Below the pieces are notes generated by a model, which was given only the letters and a program-made list of their open reading frames with translations, did not search any database and was not told where the DNA came from. A DNA stretch of 64,000 nt from DATKOF01 sp035524795. Its GTDB lineage: Bacteria; Pseudomonadota; Gammaproteobacteria; Burkholderiales; SG8-41. Both the position numbers and the translations under genes were made by a program. Below are positions 1 through 12,245 of the stretch, one piece after another (positions within the stretch are counted from its first letter, which is position 1; each line of letters opens with the position of its first letter). The stretch is from contig DATKOF010000035.1 in the NCBI GenBank assembly GCA_035524795.1, positions 1-64,000 of the forward strand, in the 5' to 3' direction.

Positions 1-405
1 GCCCGAGCCGGTCGAGCCGACGATCAGTATCAGGCCCAGTTTTCCCATCACCAGTTCCTTCAGCACCGGCGGCAGCTTCAGCTCTTCCAGCGACGGTATG
101 TCGGGCTTGATGAAACGGATCACCATGGCGGGCGCCCCGCGCTGGCGGAACACGTTGATGCGGAAACTGCCGAGCTCGGCGCGGCCGACCGCGAAGTTCA
201 TTTCGTGGCTCTGCTCGAAGGCCTTGATCTGCTCCTCGGACATCGCCTCGTAGGAAATCTTCCTGACTGCGGCGGGGTCGAGCACCTGCGAGTTGACCGG
301 CATCACCGTGCCGTTGATCTTGATCTGGATCGGGGCGCCGGCGGTGAAGAACATGTCCGAAGCCTGTTTGTCGGACATCAGCTTGAACAGGGGATCGAGA
401 AACAT
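1..405 (-). CDS. pilU: Type IV pilus retraction ATPase PilU (5' part only)
   Basis: Only the first 135 residues are inside the window; the gene runs off the left edge. The protein belongs to the PilT/PilU secretion-ATPase family, which powers pilus disassembly for twitching motility at the cytoplasmic side of the pilus machine. The N-terminal domain has the family phrase SDMFFTAGAPIQIKING (about residues 16-32), and the Walker A loop begins at the edge (VGSTGSG, 129-135). The DMFFT wording fits PilU better than PilT, which usually reads DLHLS. ATG at 405 overlaps the stop of the upstream gene (TGATG) and is preceded by AAAGG seven bases away. The gene could still be a PilT paralogue, because the C-terminal half is missing. 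Confidence 0.8.
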   Translation of the reverse strand, partial: MFLDPLFKLMSDKQASDMFFTAGAPIQIKINGTVMPVNSQVLDPAAVRKISYEAMSEEQIKAFEQSHEMNFAVGRAELGSFRINVFRQRGAPAMVIRFIKPDIPSLEELKLPPVLKELVMGKLGLILIVGSTGSG

Positions 406-1136
406 CAGCCGGCCTTTATCGGGGTCTCAGTGCCCGAGTCGGCGATGCGCGGCGCCCGCGGCGTGGTCGTCAGCACGGCCGCTTGGTGCCGCCCCATGGT
501 GCGGAAGACATTGGGCTTGACGATGATGACCTTGGCCAGCTCTTCCAGCAGATTGCGGTTGAATTCGTCGAAGTCGTAGACGTAGACATAGTCCCCGAGC
601 CGCTCGAGATTCTTGGTGGCGATTTTGATCCGCGCCATTTCAAGGTCGGCGGTGATCGTAATGCTGACCGGCACTTCGGCGATGACGGTGAAGATGCCGC
701 GCTCGACATAACCGCGCTCGTTGCGCAGTTCCTTGAGGTCGAATTTGATGTTGTTCGACCACAGATGGTCGCGCAGCCGCTGCACCATCGGATCGGACTG
801 CTTCTCGATCGTCAGCTTCTGGTCGGACAGGCAGCGGAAGCGCAGCACCACCGCCTCGATGTAGTCCTTGTGGTCGGCGGTCAGCCGGCGGCCATTGACG
901 TTGTAATCGCACTGCATCAGGTTGTCGAGCCTGGTCGCGCCGCTTTCAAGATAGTAAAAGCGCGGGATCACCGGCTTGATCACGTTCAACGAGTTGAACA
1001 GATCGATCCAGTAGTGCAATGCCTCGTTCAGCTTGATATGCGCGGCCAGCAGGTTCTGGTTGATTTCTTCCTGCGTAATCTGCTGTTTCTGCCGCAGCGA
1101 ATCGGCCTGTTGCTTGAGGTCGTCGAGTAGGCTCAT
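405..1136 (-). CDS. Conserved protein of unknown function between dapD and pilU
   Basis: A 243-residue soluble protein with no signal peptide or membrane segment. I do not recognise a named domain. Visible features are a helical, charged N-terminus (about residues 1-55, rich in Gln, Leu and Lys, possibly coiled coil), a central mixed alpha/beta region with several aromatic pairs (FYYLE, YVYVYDFDEFN) and a low-complexity Thr/Pro tail of about 25 residues. A second in-frame ATG lies two codons upstream at 1142. ATG at 1136 is chosen because GGGA lies five bases before it. The stop overlaps the pilU start, so translation of the two is probably coupled, which hints at a role linked to pilus retraction. 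That link is inference from context only. Confidence 0.75.
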   Translation of the reverse strand: MSLLDDLKQQADSLRQKQQITQEEINQNLLAAHIKLNEALHYWIDLFNSLNVIKPVIPRFYYLESGATRLDNLMQCDYNVNGRRLTADHKDYIEAVVLRFRCLSDQKLTIEKQSDPMVQRLRDHLWSNNIKFDLKELRNERGYVERGIFTVIAEVPVSITITADLEMARIKIATKNLERLGDYVYVYDFDEFNRNLLEELAKVIIVKPNVFRTMGRHQAAVLTTTPRAPRIADSGTETPIKAG

Positions 1137-1219
1137 TGCCATCCCGTATGCCGGCGTAGTAAGGCACTCATTTTGCCAATTTTCGCCGAGGTTGGAAAGC
1201 GTCGGCCGGCGGGCGCCGT

Positions 1220-2041
1220 TCAATCGCCGCGCAGCAATTCGTTGATGCCGGTTTTGGCGCGGGTTTTGGCATCGACGCGTTTGACGATCACCGCGCAATA
1301 GAGCTGGCAACGACCGTCGCTGGAGGGCAGGCTGCCGGACACCACGACCGAACCGGCCGGCACGCGCCCGTAGCTGACCGTATCGTTCGCCCGGTCGTAG
1401 ATTTTGGTGCTCTGCCCGATGAACACGCCCATCGAAATCACCGCGCCTTCCTCGACCACCACGCCTTCGACGATTTCCGAGCGTGCGCCGATGAAGCAAT
1501 CGTCCTCGATGATGGTCGGCCCGGCCTGCAGCGGTTCCAGCACGCCGCCGATGCCGACGCCGCCCGACAGGTGCACGTTCCTGCCGATCTGCGCACACGA
1601 ACCGACCGTGGCCCAGGTGTCGACCATCGTGCCGTCGCCGACGTAGGCGCCGATGTTGACGAACGACGGCATCAGCACCGCGTTTTTGCCGATGTAGGCG
1701 CCGCGCCGCACCATCGCCGGCGGCACCACGCGGAAACCGCCGCGCACGAAAGCATCGTGCGAGTAATCGGCGAACTTGCCGCGTACCTTGTCGTAGTACT
1801 GGGTGGCCGCGCCCGGCAGCACCTTGTTCTCTTCCAGCCGGAACGACAGCAGCACGGTTTTCTTCAGCCATTGATGGACGACCCACTGGCCGTCGATTTT
1901 TTCGGCGACGCGCAGCTTGCCGCTGTCGAGCTGTTCGAGCGCCGTGTCGACCGCCTCGCCGATCCGCGCCGGAGCGGCGCCCGGACTGAGTTCGGCGCGC
2001 TGCTCCCAAGCCTGCTCGATGATGGTCTGCAGTTCGTTCAT
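1220..2041 (-). CDS. dapD: 2,3,4,5-tetrahydropyridine-2,6-dicarboxylate N-succinyltransferase
   Basis: Transfers succinyl from succinyl-CoA to tetrahydrodipicolinate in the succinylase branch of lysine and meso-diaminopimelate synthesis, supplying peptidoglycan and protein. The 273-residue length is standard. An N-terminal helical domain (about 1-95) is followed by a left-handed beta-helix of hexapeptide repeats (about 100-230), visible as [20 protein letters not shown] and [14 protein letters not shown]. The C-terminal phrase [12 protein letters not shown] is typical of the family. The Shine-Dalgarno site is weak. It is the first gene of the minus-strand run dapD, unknown gene, pilU, with an 83-base gap to the next gene. 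Confidence 0.97.
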   Translation of the reverse strand: MNELQTIIEQAWEQRAELSPGAAPARIGEAVDTALEQLDSGKLRVAEKIDGQWVVHQWLKKTVLLSFRLEENKVLPGAATQYYDKVRGKFADYSHDAFVRGGFRVVPPAMVRRGAYIGKNAVLMPSFVNIGAYVGDGTMVDTWATVGSCAQIGRNVHLSGGVGIGGVLEPLQAGPTIIEDDCFIGARSEIVEGVVVEEGAVISMGVFIGQSTKIYDRANDTVSYGRVPAGSVVVSGSLPSSDGRCQLYCAVIVKRVDAKTRAKTGINELLRGD

Positions 2042-2108
2042 GTCCGGTTGCGAAATTTACAGGTTGCGGGTGATTCAGGCAATGCGCGCGGACGCCGCAA
2101 CGCGGCGA

Positions 2109-2525
2109 TCAGCGCACGCTCGGCTGCGGCGGCAGCGTATCGAGATCGACGCGCGGCGGCGCGCGCCAGCCGCGCTTGCGGTGCTCGGCGGCGACCGTGG
2201 TGAAGATGCCGCCGCGCACGTAGAACTTCGCGGTCAGCCGCATGAAGCGCGGCCGGGTTGCGCGCACCAGATCGTCGAGGATGCAGTTGGTCACCGCTTC
2301 GTGGAATGCGCCTTCGTTGCGGTACGACCAGATGTAGAGCTTGAGGCTTTTCAGTTCGACGCAGATGCGGTCGGGTACGTAGTCGAGATGGAGCGTCGCG
2401 AAATCGGGCTGACCGGTCTTCGGGCACAGGCAGGTAAATTCCGGTATTTCCATGTGAATCCGATAGTCGCGGCGGGGCGCCGGATTGGGGAAGGTGGCGA
2501 GGCGCTTGCTCGGCAAATTAGGCAT
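2109..2525 (-). CDS. queF: NADPH-dependent preQ0 reductase (7-cyano-7-deazaguanine reductase)
   Basis: Reduces the nitrile of preQ0 to the amine preQ1 in queuosine synthesis. At 138 residues it is the short, unimodular QueF type. The catalytic cysteine is C34 in [10 protein letters not shown], and the substrate-binding motif ELKSLKLY follows about 20 residues later. [15 protein letters not shown] is the usual N-terminus, which decides the ATG at 2525 despite a poor ribosome site. It is divergent from smc across about 60 bases. On the minus strand a consensus TATAAT lies at 2560-2565 without a convincing -35 box. Confidence 0.96.
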   Translation of the reverse strand: MPNLPSKRLATFPNPAPRRDYRIHMEIPEFTCLCPKTGQPDFATLHLDYVPDRICVELKSLKLYIWSYRNEGAFHEAVTNCILDDLVRATRPRFMRLTAKFYVRGGIFTTVAAEHRKRGWRAPPRVDLDTLPPQPSVR

Positions 2526-2585
2526 GGAGCGGGCGTGAAATTCAGTTAAAATTGACGCGATTATAAACCCCGCCCTGATAAAAAA

Positions 2586-5500
2586 TTGCGCCTCACTGAA
2601 ATCAAACTCGCTGGTTTCAAATCCTTCGTAGATCCAACCCATATTTCCGTGCCCGGGCAGCTGGTCGGCGTGGTCGGCCCCAACGGCTGCGGCAAGTCCA
2701 ACATCATCGATGCGGTGCGCTGGGTGCTCGGCGAATCGTCGGCGCGCCACCTGCGCGGCGAAACCATGCAGGACGTGCTGTTCAACGGCGCCGGCTCGCG
2801 CCAGCCGGTCAACCGCGCGAGCGTCGAGCTGGTGTTCGACAACAGCGCGGGCCGCGCCGGCGGCCAGTGGGCGAGCTATGCGGAGATTTCGGTCAAGCGC
2901 GTGATCGAACGCGACCGCGAGTCGGCTTACTACATCAACAACGTCCACGTGCGGCGGCGCGATGTCGCCGACATCTTCCTCGGCACCGGACTCGGCGCGC
3001 GCGCCTACGCGATCATCGAGCAGGGGATGATCTCGCGCATCGTCGAAGCGCGGCCCGAAGAACTGCGCGTGTTCCTCGAAGAGGCGGCCGGCGTCTCAAA
3101 ATACCGCGAGCGGCGCCACGAGACCGGGTTGCGGCTGGACGACACGCGCGAAAACCTGTCGCGCGTCGAGGACATCCGCGCCGAACTGGCGCGGCAGATC
3201 GAGCATCTGCAGGCGCAGGCCGAGGTCGCGCGGCGCTACCACGGGCTGCAGGGCGAACTGCGCGTCGCGCAGAACCTGCTCGCGCTGCAGAAGAAACGCG
3301 AAGCCGCGGCGGCGCGCGAGCGCTGCGCGCGCGACATCGCGAAGCTCAATCTCGAACTCGAGGCGGAAACCGCGCGCGTGCGCGCCGCCGAACGCCGCAT
3401 CGAAGAAGCGCGCGTGCGCCACACCGACGCCGGCGACGCGCTGAACGCCGCGCAGGGCGAATTCTACAAGGCGGATGCCGGCCTCGCGCGCGTCCAGCAG
3501 CAGATCGAGCACGTGCGCGACGGCCGTCGGCGCATCGAGACGCAAATGACGGCGCAGCGCGCCCAGCTTGCGCAAGCCGAGACTCAACTGCAGTCCCAGC
3601 GCGCGGGGCTCGACGAATGGCAGCAGGCACAGCACGACGCGGCGCGCAAGGCGGAAGCCGGCCGGCAGGAAGCGGCGGCGGCGGCGGCGCGCGTGCCGCT
3701 CAGCGAACAGGCGTTCGACGCGGCGTGCGAACAGCGCGATGCGCTGCAGCATGCAGTCGCCGAGAACACGCGGGAGTTGCAGCTCGAACGCGCGCGCGAT
3801 GAGCACGCACAGAAAAATCTCGCCCAACTGCAACAGCGCGCGCAGCGCCTGCGCGAGGAGCAGGCGGCGCTGCCCGCTCCGGACAGCGCGGAACTCGATC
3901 GTCAACGGCAGCGCGCCGCCGAACTCGATGCCCGTTACCACCAGGACCGCGGCAGACTCGAATCCGAAGAGGCGGGCATCGTTGAACTGGAAGAAACCCT
4001 GCGCCAGCGCAACGAGGCGACCGCGGCGGCGGTGCAGCAGGCTACCGCGCTGGAAGCGCGCGTCGCGGCGCTGCGCCAGATCCAGGACCGGATTGCGCGC
4101 AGCGAGCAGATGCAGGGCTGGCTGGCTGCGCACCGGCTCGATGCCGCGCACCGCCTGTGGCAGGACCTCGAGATCGAGGCCGGCTGGGAGGATGCGCTGG
4201 AAGCGGTGCTTCGCGAGCGGCTGAACGGCGTCGGCGTCGACAGTCTGGAACAGGCGTCGGCGCTGCTGGCCGATCCGCCGCCGGGAAAAATCACGGTCTA
4301 TGCCGCCGGCGCGCCGGCCCCGGCGGCGGCGCAAGGCTTCAAGCCGCTCGCTGCGTACGTGCGCTGCAGGAATGCGGCGGTCGCCGGCGCGCTCGATGAC
4401 TGGCTGCATCAGGTGTATGTGGCCAGCAGCAGGGAAGACGGCCTCGCGCGGCGCGCCCGGCTGCCGGCCGGCGCGCTGCTGGTGTCCGCCGACGGCCATC
4501 TGTTCACGCGCTGCAGCGTCAGCTTTTACGCGCCGGATTCGGAACTGCACGGCGTGCTGTCGCGGCAGCGCGAACTGCAGCAGCTGGAAAGCGAACTTGC
4601 GCAGCGGCAGCAGCAGCGCGCGGCTCTTGAAAGCGAACAGGCGGCGACCGAGGCCGAATTCGAGCGGCGCCGCGCTGCGCTGGACGGATTGCGCGCCGCC
4701 GCCGAAGAGACGCAGAAATTGCGCCATGAGGCGCAACTCGCGGCGCTGAAATTGTCGGAACAGGCTCAGCACGCGATCCAGCGCGGCGCGCAGATCACGG
4801 CCGAGCTTGCGGAGCTGGAAACGCAGTCCGGGCTGGAACGCGCCGCCTGTGACGGCGCGCAGTCGAAGACGGCCGTCCTCGAGAGTCGCGACGGCGAACT
4901 GCAAGCCCGTTTCGCCGCCGTTGCCGACGGCCACCGGCAGGCCGAGGCCGAACTCGAACAGCAGCGCCGCCTGTTGCAACAGGCGGAGCGCACGGTCCAG
5001 GAAGACGGATTCCGGCTGCAGACCTGCGCCAACAAGATCGACGAAATCAACAATACGATCGCGCTGATCGTTGCCAACGTCGATGCGATTAACGCCGGCA
5101 TTCTTCAGCACGAGCGTGAACTCGCGACGCTCGATGACGCTCCGCTCAACGCGGAGCTCGAGCGCGCGGTCGCGTCGCGCGGCGCAAGGGAACAGGCGCT
5201 GGCGGCGGCGCGCGACGCGGTGGCGGTGATCGAAGCCGATTTGCGGCAGACCGAGCAGGAGCGGCAGACGGTCGAACATAACATGGGGCCGCTGCGCGAT
5301 CGCATCGTCGAGATCAGGCTCAGGGAACAGGAGGCGAGCACCAACGAGTCGCAGTTCTCGCAGCAATTGATCGAAGCCGGCGCCGACGAGACGGCGCTCG
5401 AACTGCTGCTGGCCGAGAAAAACAAGCGCTCAAGCGCATTGCAGGCCGACGTTACACGCTGCAGCAACGAGATCGCCGCGCTCGGCGCGGTCAATCTGGC

Positions 5501-6107
5501 GGCGCTCGAGGAACTCGAAACCGCGCAGCAGCGCAAGGGCTATCTCGATGCGCAGGCGGAGGATCTGGGACAGGCGGTGACCACCCTCGAAGACGCGATC
5601 CGCCGCATCGACCGCGAAACCCGCGAACGGCTGCAACAGACGTTCGATGATGTCAACGGCCATTTCGGCCGTCTGTTCCCGGCGCTGTTCGGCGGCGGCA
5701 GCGCGCGGTTGATGCTGACCGGCGAGGAAGTGCTCGACAGCGGCGTCGAGGTGATCGCGCAGCCGCCGGGCAAGAAAAACCGGTTGATCAGCCAGTTGTC
5801 GGGCGGCGAGAAGGCGCTGACCGCGATGGCGCTGGTGTTCGCGCTGTTCCATCTGAATCCGGCGCCGTTCTGCCTGCTGGATGAGGTCGACGCGCCGCTC
5901 GACGACACCAACACCGAACGCTTTTGCGAGCTGGTCAGAAAGATGTCGGAAAATTCGCAGTTCCTGTTCATCAGTCACAACAAGATCACGATGGAGATCG
6001 CCAATCAGCTGATCGGCATCACGATGCAGGAAGCGGGCGTGTCGCGCGTGGTGGCGGTCGATATCGAGGAAGCGGTCAGACTCGCGGAGAAAGAAAAAGC
6101 CGCTTGA
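2586..6107 (+). CDS. smc: Chromosome condensation and segregation ATPase SMC
   Basis: The structural maintenance of chromosomes protein, 1173 residues, which forms ring dimers with ScpA and ScpB and organises the nucleoid. The N-terminal half-ATPase carries Walker [10 protein letters not shown] near residue 32. Long coiled coils flank a hinge at roughly 510-650. The C-terminal half-ATPase has the signature LSGGEKAL (1071-1078) and Walker [14 protein letters not shown] (from 1095). The only start that gives the family N-terminus [18 protein letters not shown] is a TTG at 2586, with no recognisable Shine-Dalgarno site. Coding bias is extreme (GCG/CGC rich), which creates long false frames on the other strand. 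smc is followed by zipA and ligA, a conserved proteobacterial order. Confidence 0.96.
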   Translation: MRLTEIKLAGFKSFVDPTHISVPGQLVGVVGPNGCGKSNIIDAVRWVLGESSARHLRGETMQDVLFNGAGSRQPVNRASVELVFDNSAGRAGGQWASYAEISVKRVIERDRESAYYINNVHVRRRDVADIFLGTGLGARAYAIIEQGMISRIVEARPEELRVFLEEAAGVSKYRERRHETGLRLDDTRENLSRVEDIRAELARQIEHLQAQAEVARRYHGLQGELRVAQNLLALQKKREAAAARERCARDIAKLNLELEAETARVRAAERRIEEARVRHTDAGDALNAAQGEFYKADAGLARVQQQIEHVRDGRRRIETQMTAQRAQLAQAETQLQSQRAGLDEWQQAQHDAARKAEAGRQEAAAAAARVPLSEQAFDAACEQRDALQHAVAENTRELQLERARDEHAQKNLAQLQQRAQRLREEQAALPAPDSAELDRQRQRAAELDARYHQDRGRLESEEAGIVELEETLRQRNEATAAAVQQATALEARVAALRQIQDRIARSEQMQGWLAAHRLDAAHRLWQDLEIEAGWEDALEAVLRERLNGVGVDSLEQASALLADPPPGKITVYAAGAPAPAAAQGFKPLAAYVRCRNAAVAGALDDWLHQVYVASSREDGLARRARLPAGALLVSADGHLFTRCSVSFYAPDSELHGVLSRQRELQQLESELAQRQQQRAALESEQAATEAEFERRRAALDGLRAAAEETQKLRHEAQLAALKLSEQAQHAIQRGAQITAELAELETQSGLERAACDGAQSKTAVLESRDGELQARFAAVADGHRQAEAELEQQRRLLQQAERTVQEDGFRLQTCANKIDEINNTIALIVANVDAINAGILQHERELATLDDAPLNAELERAVASRGAREQALAAARDAVAVIEADLRQTEQERQTVEHNMGPLRDRIVEIRLREQEASTNESQFSQQLIEAGADETALELLLAEKNKRSSALQADVTRCSNEIAALGAVNLAALEELETAQQRKGYLDAQAEDLGQAVTTLEDAIRRIDRETRERLQQTFDDVNGHFGRLFPALFGGGSARLMLTGEEVLDSGVEVIAQPPGKKNRLISQLSGGEKALTAMALVFALFHLNPAPFCLLDEVDAPLDDTNTERFCELVRKMSENSQFLFISHNKITMEIANQLIGITMQEAGVSRVVAVDIEEAVRLAEKEKAA

Positions 6108-6114
6108 GGCGTCG

Positions 6115-7146
6115 ATGAGTGAACTTCAGACAGGTTTGCTCGGCGTCGGTGCGGTGGTGATCGCGGGTGTCTACCTGTTCAACCTGTGGCAGGTGCGCGA
6201 GTTCCGCCTCAAAGCCGAACGCGCGTCGGCGCGCGAACACGATGCCGCCGTGTCGGCGCGCGCCGCTGCGGAGCGCGTCGAGCCGCAGTTACGGAGTGCG
6301 GAGGCGCGGCCTCCGGCGCCGCCGCGCCATGCGATCGATCCGGTCATCGATTACGTGGTCGAAGTCACCCTGCTCGAACCCGGCGACGGCGCCGAGCCGC
6401 ACGAGGAAGTGCTGGCGCTGGCCGCCGCTGTGCGCAAGCCGGCGCTGGTCGCCGGCCGCATCGACGGCGGCAGCTGGCGGGACGCCGGCATCGGCAGCGG
6501 CGCGGAGTTTTCCCATCTGCGTTTTGCGCTCCAGATGATCAACCGCGCCGGCTGCATCGACCAGGATCAACTGGCGGCGTTCCGCGACATGGTGATCCGG
6601 TGGGCGGCGCGCGTCGGCGCCGAGGCGGCGTACGGCGACGTCGCCGGCGCGCACGGAATGGCGGTCGAACTCGACCGCTTCTGCACCGAGGTGGACGTCG
6701 CGATCAGCGTCAACGTCGTCAGCATGAACGGCCAGCCGTTCCACGGCGCCGAAATACGGCGGGTCGCCGAAGCGGCCGGACTGCGGCTCGGCGCCGACGG
6801 CGTGTTCTATTGCGACGGCGACCGGCAGTCCGCGCTGTTCACCGTCGATAACCATGAGCCGATGCCGTTCGTCCCGGAGCAGATAAACACGCTGCAGACC
6901 GGCGGCGTCACTTTTTTGCTGGACGTGCCGCGCGTCAGCGGCGGCGAGCAGGTGTTCGACCGGATGCTGGAAACCGCGCGCAATTTCGCGTCGGCGCTGG
7001 GCGGCGTCGTGGTCGACGACAAACGCCGGCCCTTGTCGGACGCCGCGATCGGAAAAATCCGCGCCGAACTGCAGACGATACTGGACAAGATGAATGCCGC
7101 GCAGATCGCCGCCGGCAGTCCGCGCGCGCTGCGGCTGTTTTCGTGA
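6115..7146 (+). CDS. zipA: Cell division protein ZipA
   Basis: ZipA is an inner-membrane anchor for FtsZ at the division site. The 343-residue protein has one N-terminal membrane segment (about residues 7-24, GLLGVGAVVIAGVYLFNLW), a charged and proline-containing linker (about 28-72) and a C-terminal globular domain (about 80-335) fitting the FtsZ-binding ZipA_C fold, with the conserved type of phrase GGVTFLLDVPRV. The sequence is divergent from the enterobacterial protein, as expected for betaproteobacteria, and the position between smc and ligA supports the call. It starts seven bases after smc stops. Confidence 0.88.
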   Translation: MSELQTGLLGVGAVVIAGVYLFNLWQVREFRLKAERASAREHDAAVSARAAAERVEPQLRSAEARPPAPPRHAIDPVIDYVVEVTLLEPGDGAEPHEEVLALAAAVRKPALVAGRIDGGSWRDAGIGSGAEFSHLRFALQMINRAGCIDQDQLAAFRDMVIRWAARVGAEAAYGDVAGAHGMAVELDRFCTEVDVAISVNVVSMNGQPFHGAEIRRVAEAAGLRLGADGVFYCDGDRQSALFTVDNHEPMPFVPEQINTLQTGGVTFLLDVPRVSGGEQVFDRMLETARNFASALGGVVVDDKRRPLSDAAIGKIRAELQTILDKMNAAQIAAGSPRALRLFS

Positions 7147-9162
<2,016 letters not shown>

Positions 9163-9169
9163 GGACAGC

Positions 9170-10066
9170 ATGAAAGTCATTACCAAAGCGGTGTTCCCGG
9201 TGGCCGGCCTCGGCACGCGGTTTCTGCCGGCGACCAAGGCCAGCCCCAAGGAAATGCTGCCGGTCGTCGACAAGCCGCTGATCCAGTACGCGGTGGAAGA
9301 AGCGGTCGCGGCGGGCGTCACCGAGCTGGTGTTCATCACCGGCCGCGGCAAGCGCGCGATCGAGGATCATTTCGACAAGGCAATCGAAGTCGAGGCCGAA
9401 CTCGCGGCGCGCGGCAAGCGCGCGATGCTGGCGGCGGTGCAGGAGATCGTGCCGCCGTACGTCAAGTGTATCTACGTGCGCCAGTCGCAGGCGCTGGGGC
9501 TCGGCCACGCGGTGCTGTGCGCGCTGCCGGTGGTCGGCGATCAGCCGTTCGCGGTGATCCTCGCCGACGACCTGATCGACGCGCGCGTGCCGGTGATGCG
9601 GCAGATGGTCGACATGTTCCGCCGCGAACGCTGTTCGCTGCTGGGTGTCGAGCAGGTGGCGCGCGCCGACACGCGGCAATACGGGATCATCAAGCCGGGG
9701 CACCGCGACGGCCGCCTGCATCCGGTCACGTCGATCGTCGAAAAGCCGCAGCCTGCCGCCGCGCCGTCGCGGCTTGCGGTGGTCGGCCGCTACATCCTGA
9801 CGCCGCGCATTTTCCATCACTTGCAGCGCGTGCGCGCCGGCGCCGGCGGCGAAATCCAGTTGACCGACGGCATTGCGGCGTTGCTGGCCGAGGAGCGCGT
9901 GGTCGGCTACGAGTTCGACGGCGTGCGCCACGACTGCGGCGGCAAGCTCGGCTACCTGAAGGCCAATATCGCGCTCGGTCTCAAGCATCCCGAAACCGCG
10001 CGCGGCCTCGCCCGGCACCTGCGCAGTCTTGCCGGAGAGAAGCGCCGCCGGGGCAAACGCGGGTGA
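9170..10066 (+). CDS. galU: UTP-glucose-1-phosphate uridylyltransferase
   Basis: Makes UDP-glucose from UTP and glucose-1-phosphate, feeding lipopolysaccharide core and exopolysaccharide synthesis. The 298 residues begin with the nucleotidyltransferase signature [20 protein letters not shown] (about 12-31). [12 protein letters not shown] and GTGG-type substrate loops are present, and [14 protein letters not shown] near the C-terminus is characteristic of GalU. The start has a good GAGGA seven bases upstream. It is co-directional with ligA. Confidence 0.97.
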   Translation: MKVITKAVFPVAGLGTRFLPATKASPKEMLPVVDKPLIQYAVEEAVAAGVTELVFITGRGKRAIEDHFDKAIEVEAELAARGKRAMLAAVQEIVPPYVKCIYVRQSQALGLGHAVLCALPVVGDQPFAVILADDLIDARVPVMRQMVDMFRRERCSLLGVEQVARADTRQYGIIKPGHRDGRLHPVTSIVEKPQPAAAPSRLAVVGRYILTPRIFHHLQRVRAGAGGEIQLTDGIAALLAEERVVGYEFDGVRHDCGGKLGYLKANIALGLKHPETARGLARHLRSLAGEKRRRGKRG

Positions 10067-10076
10067 GCGCAGCACG

Positions 10077-10622
10077 ATGACGGCGGACGAAGCGCGCGCG
10101 GTGCTGGCCGCAGCCGACTGCATTTGTTCAGAGCAGGAAGTCGAGGCCGCGGTCGAACGCGTCGCCGCCGACGTTACGCGCGTGCTTGCCGAGCGCGATC
10201 CGCTGGCGCTGGTCGTGATGAGCGGCGCGGTGGTTTTTGCCGGGCAACTGCTGACCCGGCTCGCGTTCCCGCTCGATCTCGATTATCTGCACGTGACCCG
10301 CTACGCGAACACCACGCGCGGCGGCACGCTGGAATGGAAGACGCTGCCGCAGCAGCCGGTCGCTGGCCGCACGGTGCTGGTGATCGACGACGTACTCGAC
10401 GAAGGCGATACGCTGGCGGAAATCCGCCGCCGGCTGCTGGCCGACGGCGCGGCCGCGGTTTACAGCGCGGTGTTTGCTGAGAAAGACCTCGGCAAACCGA
10501 AGCCGGTCGCCGCCGATTTCGTCGGCGTCAAACTGCCGAACCGCTATATGTTCGGCTTCGGCATGGACGTGCGCGGCGCGTGGCGCAATCTGCCGGCGAT
10601 TTATGCATTAAAGGAGGAATGA
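10077..10622 (+). CDS. hpt: Hypoxanthine-guanine phosphoribosyltransferase
   Basis: Salvages hypoxanthine or guanine with PRPP to IMP or GMP. The 181-residue protein has the PRPP-binding motif VLVIDDVLDEGDTL at about residues 100-113, the flexible-loop region YANTTRGG and the base-binding motif VGVKLPNRYMFGFGMD. ATG at 10077 is preferred over an upstream in-frame start that would overlap galU by 38 bases and add 16 residues without family similarity. The next gene makes a purine base from a methylthionucleoside, so the pair probably works in sequence. Confidence 0.92.
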   Translation: MTADEARAVLAAADCICSEQEVEAAVERVAADVTRVLAERDPLALVVMSGAVVFAGQLLTRLAFPLDLDYLHVTRYANTTRGGTLEWKTLPQQPVAGRTVLVIDDVLDEGDTLAEIRRRLLADGAAAVYSAVFAEKDLGKPKPVAADFVGVKLPNRYMFGFGMDVRGAWRNLPAIYALKEE

Positions 10623-10626
10623 CCTG

Positions 10627-11370
10627 ATGTTGGCAATCATCGGCGGCAGCGGGCTGGCCAAGCTTTCCGATTTCAAGATGACGCGGCGGCAGGTGGTGCA
10701 GACGCCGTACGGCGAGCCGTCGAGCCCGCTCGCGTTCGGCACGCTGGGCGGCGGCGAGATCGTGTTCCTCGCGCGCCACGGCTACGGCCATACGATACCG
10801 CCGCACGAGATCAACTACCGCGCCAACATCTGGGCGCTGCACGCGCAGGGAGTGAAGAGAGTGCTGGCAGTGGCATCGGTCGGCGGCATTCGCGCCGATC
10901 TGGGGCCGGGCGTGCTGGCGGTTCCCGACCAGATCGTCGATTACACGCACGGAAGGGCGGCGACCTTCGTCGCCGGCAACGGCGACGTCAGCCACGCCGA
11001 TTTCACTTATCCATATTGTGCGCAACTGCGCGCGGAATGTCTGGCGGCGGCGCGGCGCGCCGGCGAGAACATCGTTGACGGCGGCGTCTACGGCGCGACC
11101 CAGGGGCCGCGCCTCGAAACCGCGGCCGAGATCAACCGTTTCGAGCGCGATGGCGTCGATATGGTCGGCATGACCGGCATGCCGGAAGCTGTTCTCGCGC
11201 GCGAAATCGGGCTGTGCTACGCGGCGCTGGCAGTGGTGGCCAACCACGCCGCCGGCCGCGGCAGCAGCAGCGACGGCATTGCGATGAGCGGTATCACCAC
11301 GGTGCTGGAGCCGGCGATGAAGCGGGTGCGGGTGATACTCGAACAACTGACACAGGCCGATGGCGGTTAG
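10627..11370 (+). CDS. S-methyl-5'-thioinosine phosphorylase (MTAP/PNP family)
   Basis: A 247-residue purine nucleoside phosphorylase of the MTAP branch: IIGGSGL (phosphate site), [20 protein letters not shown] and [14 protein letters not shown] are all present. In adenine-specific MTAP the base loop carries an Asp pair. Here the corresponding phrase is ANHAAG with Asn, which in characterised family members goes with 6-oxopurines, so methylthioinosine (yielding hypoxanthine) is the likely substrate. That substrate assignment is inference; adenosine-type MTAP remains possible. A strong AGGAGG lies nine bases before the ATG. The end overlaps def by 11 bases. Confidence 0.85.
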   Translation: MLAIIGGSGLAKLSDFKMTRRQVVQTPYGEPSSPLAFGTLGGGEIVFLARHGYGHTIPPHEINYRANIWALHAQGVKRVLAVASVGGIRADLGPGVLAVPDQIVDYTHGRAATFVAGNGDVSHADFTYPYCAQLRAECLAAARRAGENIVDGGVYGATQGPRLETAAEINRFERDGVDMVGMTGMPEAVLAREIGLCYAALAVVANHAAGRGSSSDGIAMSGITTVLEPAMKRVRVILEQLTQADGG

Positions 11371-11893
11371 GGAAATCTTGCGGATGGGCGATCCGCGGCT
11401 GCTGGAGCGCGCGCGGCCGGTCGAAAAATTCGATACGCCGGAACTGCATACGCTGCTCGCCGACATGCACGACACGATGATCGCGGCGGAAGGCGTCGGC
11501 CTCGCCGCACCGCAGATCGGCGTCGGCCTGCAGGTCGTCATCTTCGGTTTCCAGCACAGCGAACGCTATCCCGACGCCGAGCCGGTGCCGTACACGATCT
11601 TGATCAATCCGGTGTTGACGCCGCTGGGCGGCGAGATGGAAGACGGCTGGGAAGGGTGCCTGTCGGTGCCCGGCATGCGCGGCGTGGTGCCGCGTTATTC
11701 GAAGCTGCGTTATCAGGGCTACGATCAACACGGCAAACCGATTGACCGCACCGTGGACGGCTTCCACGCGCGCGTCGTCCAGCACGAAACCGACCACCTG
11801 CTCGGCATTCTCTATCCGATGCGCATCCGCGATTTCAGCAGGTTCGGTTTCACCGACGTGCTGTTTCCCGGACAGGAAGTGGCGGATGAATAG
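11360..11893 (+). CDS. def: Peptide deformylase
   Basis: Removes the formyl group from N-terminal formylmethionine of nascent proteins. The 177-residue protein contains the three family motifs: [10 protein letters not shown] (motif 1), EGCLSVPG with metal ligand C100, and HETDHLLG with ligands H142 and H146 and catalytic E143. It is the last gene of the plus-strand run. The stop is followed by accessory DNA of lower GC content. Many genomes place def beside fmt, which is not seen here, so this may be one of two deformylase genes. Confidence 0.97.
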   Translation: MAVREILRMGDPRLLERARPVEKFDTPELHTLLADMHDTMIAAEGVGLAAPQIGVGLQVVIFGFQHSERYPDAEPVPYTILINPVLTPLGGEMEDGWEGCLSVPGMRGVVPRYSKLRYQGYDQHGKPIDRTVDGFHARVVQHETDHLLGILYPMRIRDFSRFGFTDVLFPGQEVADE

Positions 11894-11948
11894 TCAGCGG
11901 GTAAATAATCTTTTTTAGGAGTTGTCGGTAGCAATTTTAACGTTCCGA

Positions 11949-12245
11949 TCAAGCGGCGCGCTTGGCGCGCGTCCGTTTTGAACCGGCGGTTAGATTTTTC
12001 TCCACCGACTTACGCAAGACTTCGTTAATTTGCGTTTGATACCCGGGGCCTTGCCCTCGAAAGAAAGCAATTACATCTGCATCTAGGTGAATTGCGGTCA
12101 GAACCTTGGTTGGAGCTTTTTGCGGCCCGCAGCCGCGCTTGAGCACTGGTCGGCCCAACATTTCCTCCGACCACGGCGGATTGTCGGGATCCGCCCGCTT
12201 ATTTGAAGTAGTCTTTGGCGACTTTGAAGTAATAGCGCGCTTCAT
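11949..12245 (-). CDS. brnA: BrnA-family antitoxin (ribbon-helix-helix regulator)
   Basis: A 98-residue basic protein with the BrnA layout: a variable N-terminus, the segment NPPWSEEMLGRP, then a C-terminal ribbon-helix-helix region (about residues 45-85) containing AIHLDADVIAFFRGQGPGYQ and TQINEVLRKSVEK. BrnA normally neutralises the RNase toxin BrnT and represses their shared promoter. The toxin reading frame upstream overlaps this start by 47 bases but lacks its N-terminal part, so this looks like an orphan antitoxin or a decaying module. The lower GC and Lys-rich composition differ from the flanking core genes and suggest acquisition. Confidence 0.8.
   Translation of the reverse strand: MKRAITSKSPKTTSNKRADPDNPPWSEEMLGRPVLKRGCGPQKAPTKVLTAIHLDADVIAFFRGQGPGYQTQINEVLRKSVEKNLTAGSKRTRAKRAA

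Noticed and set aside
1220..2009. A continuation upstream of the unknown gene at 405-1136, giving a 534-residue fusion frame
   Set aside because: The extra N-terminal part is an Arg-rich out-of-frame reading of dapD; the real protein starts at 1136.
3096..5366. A 756-residue open frame antisense to smc
   Set aside because: Shadow of strong GC codon bias in smc coiled-coil repeats; low-complexity Arg/Leu/Ala product with no family resemblance.
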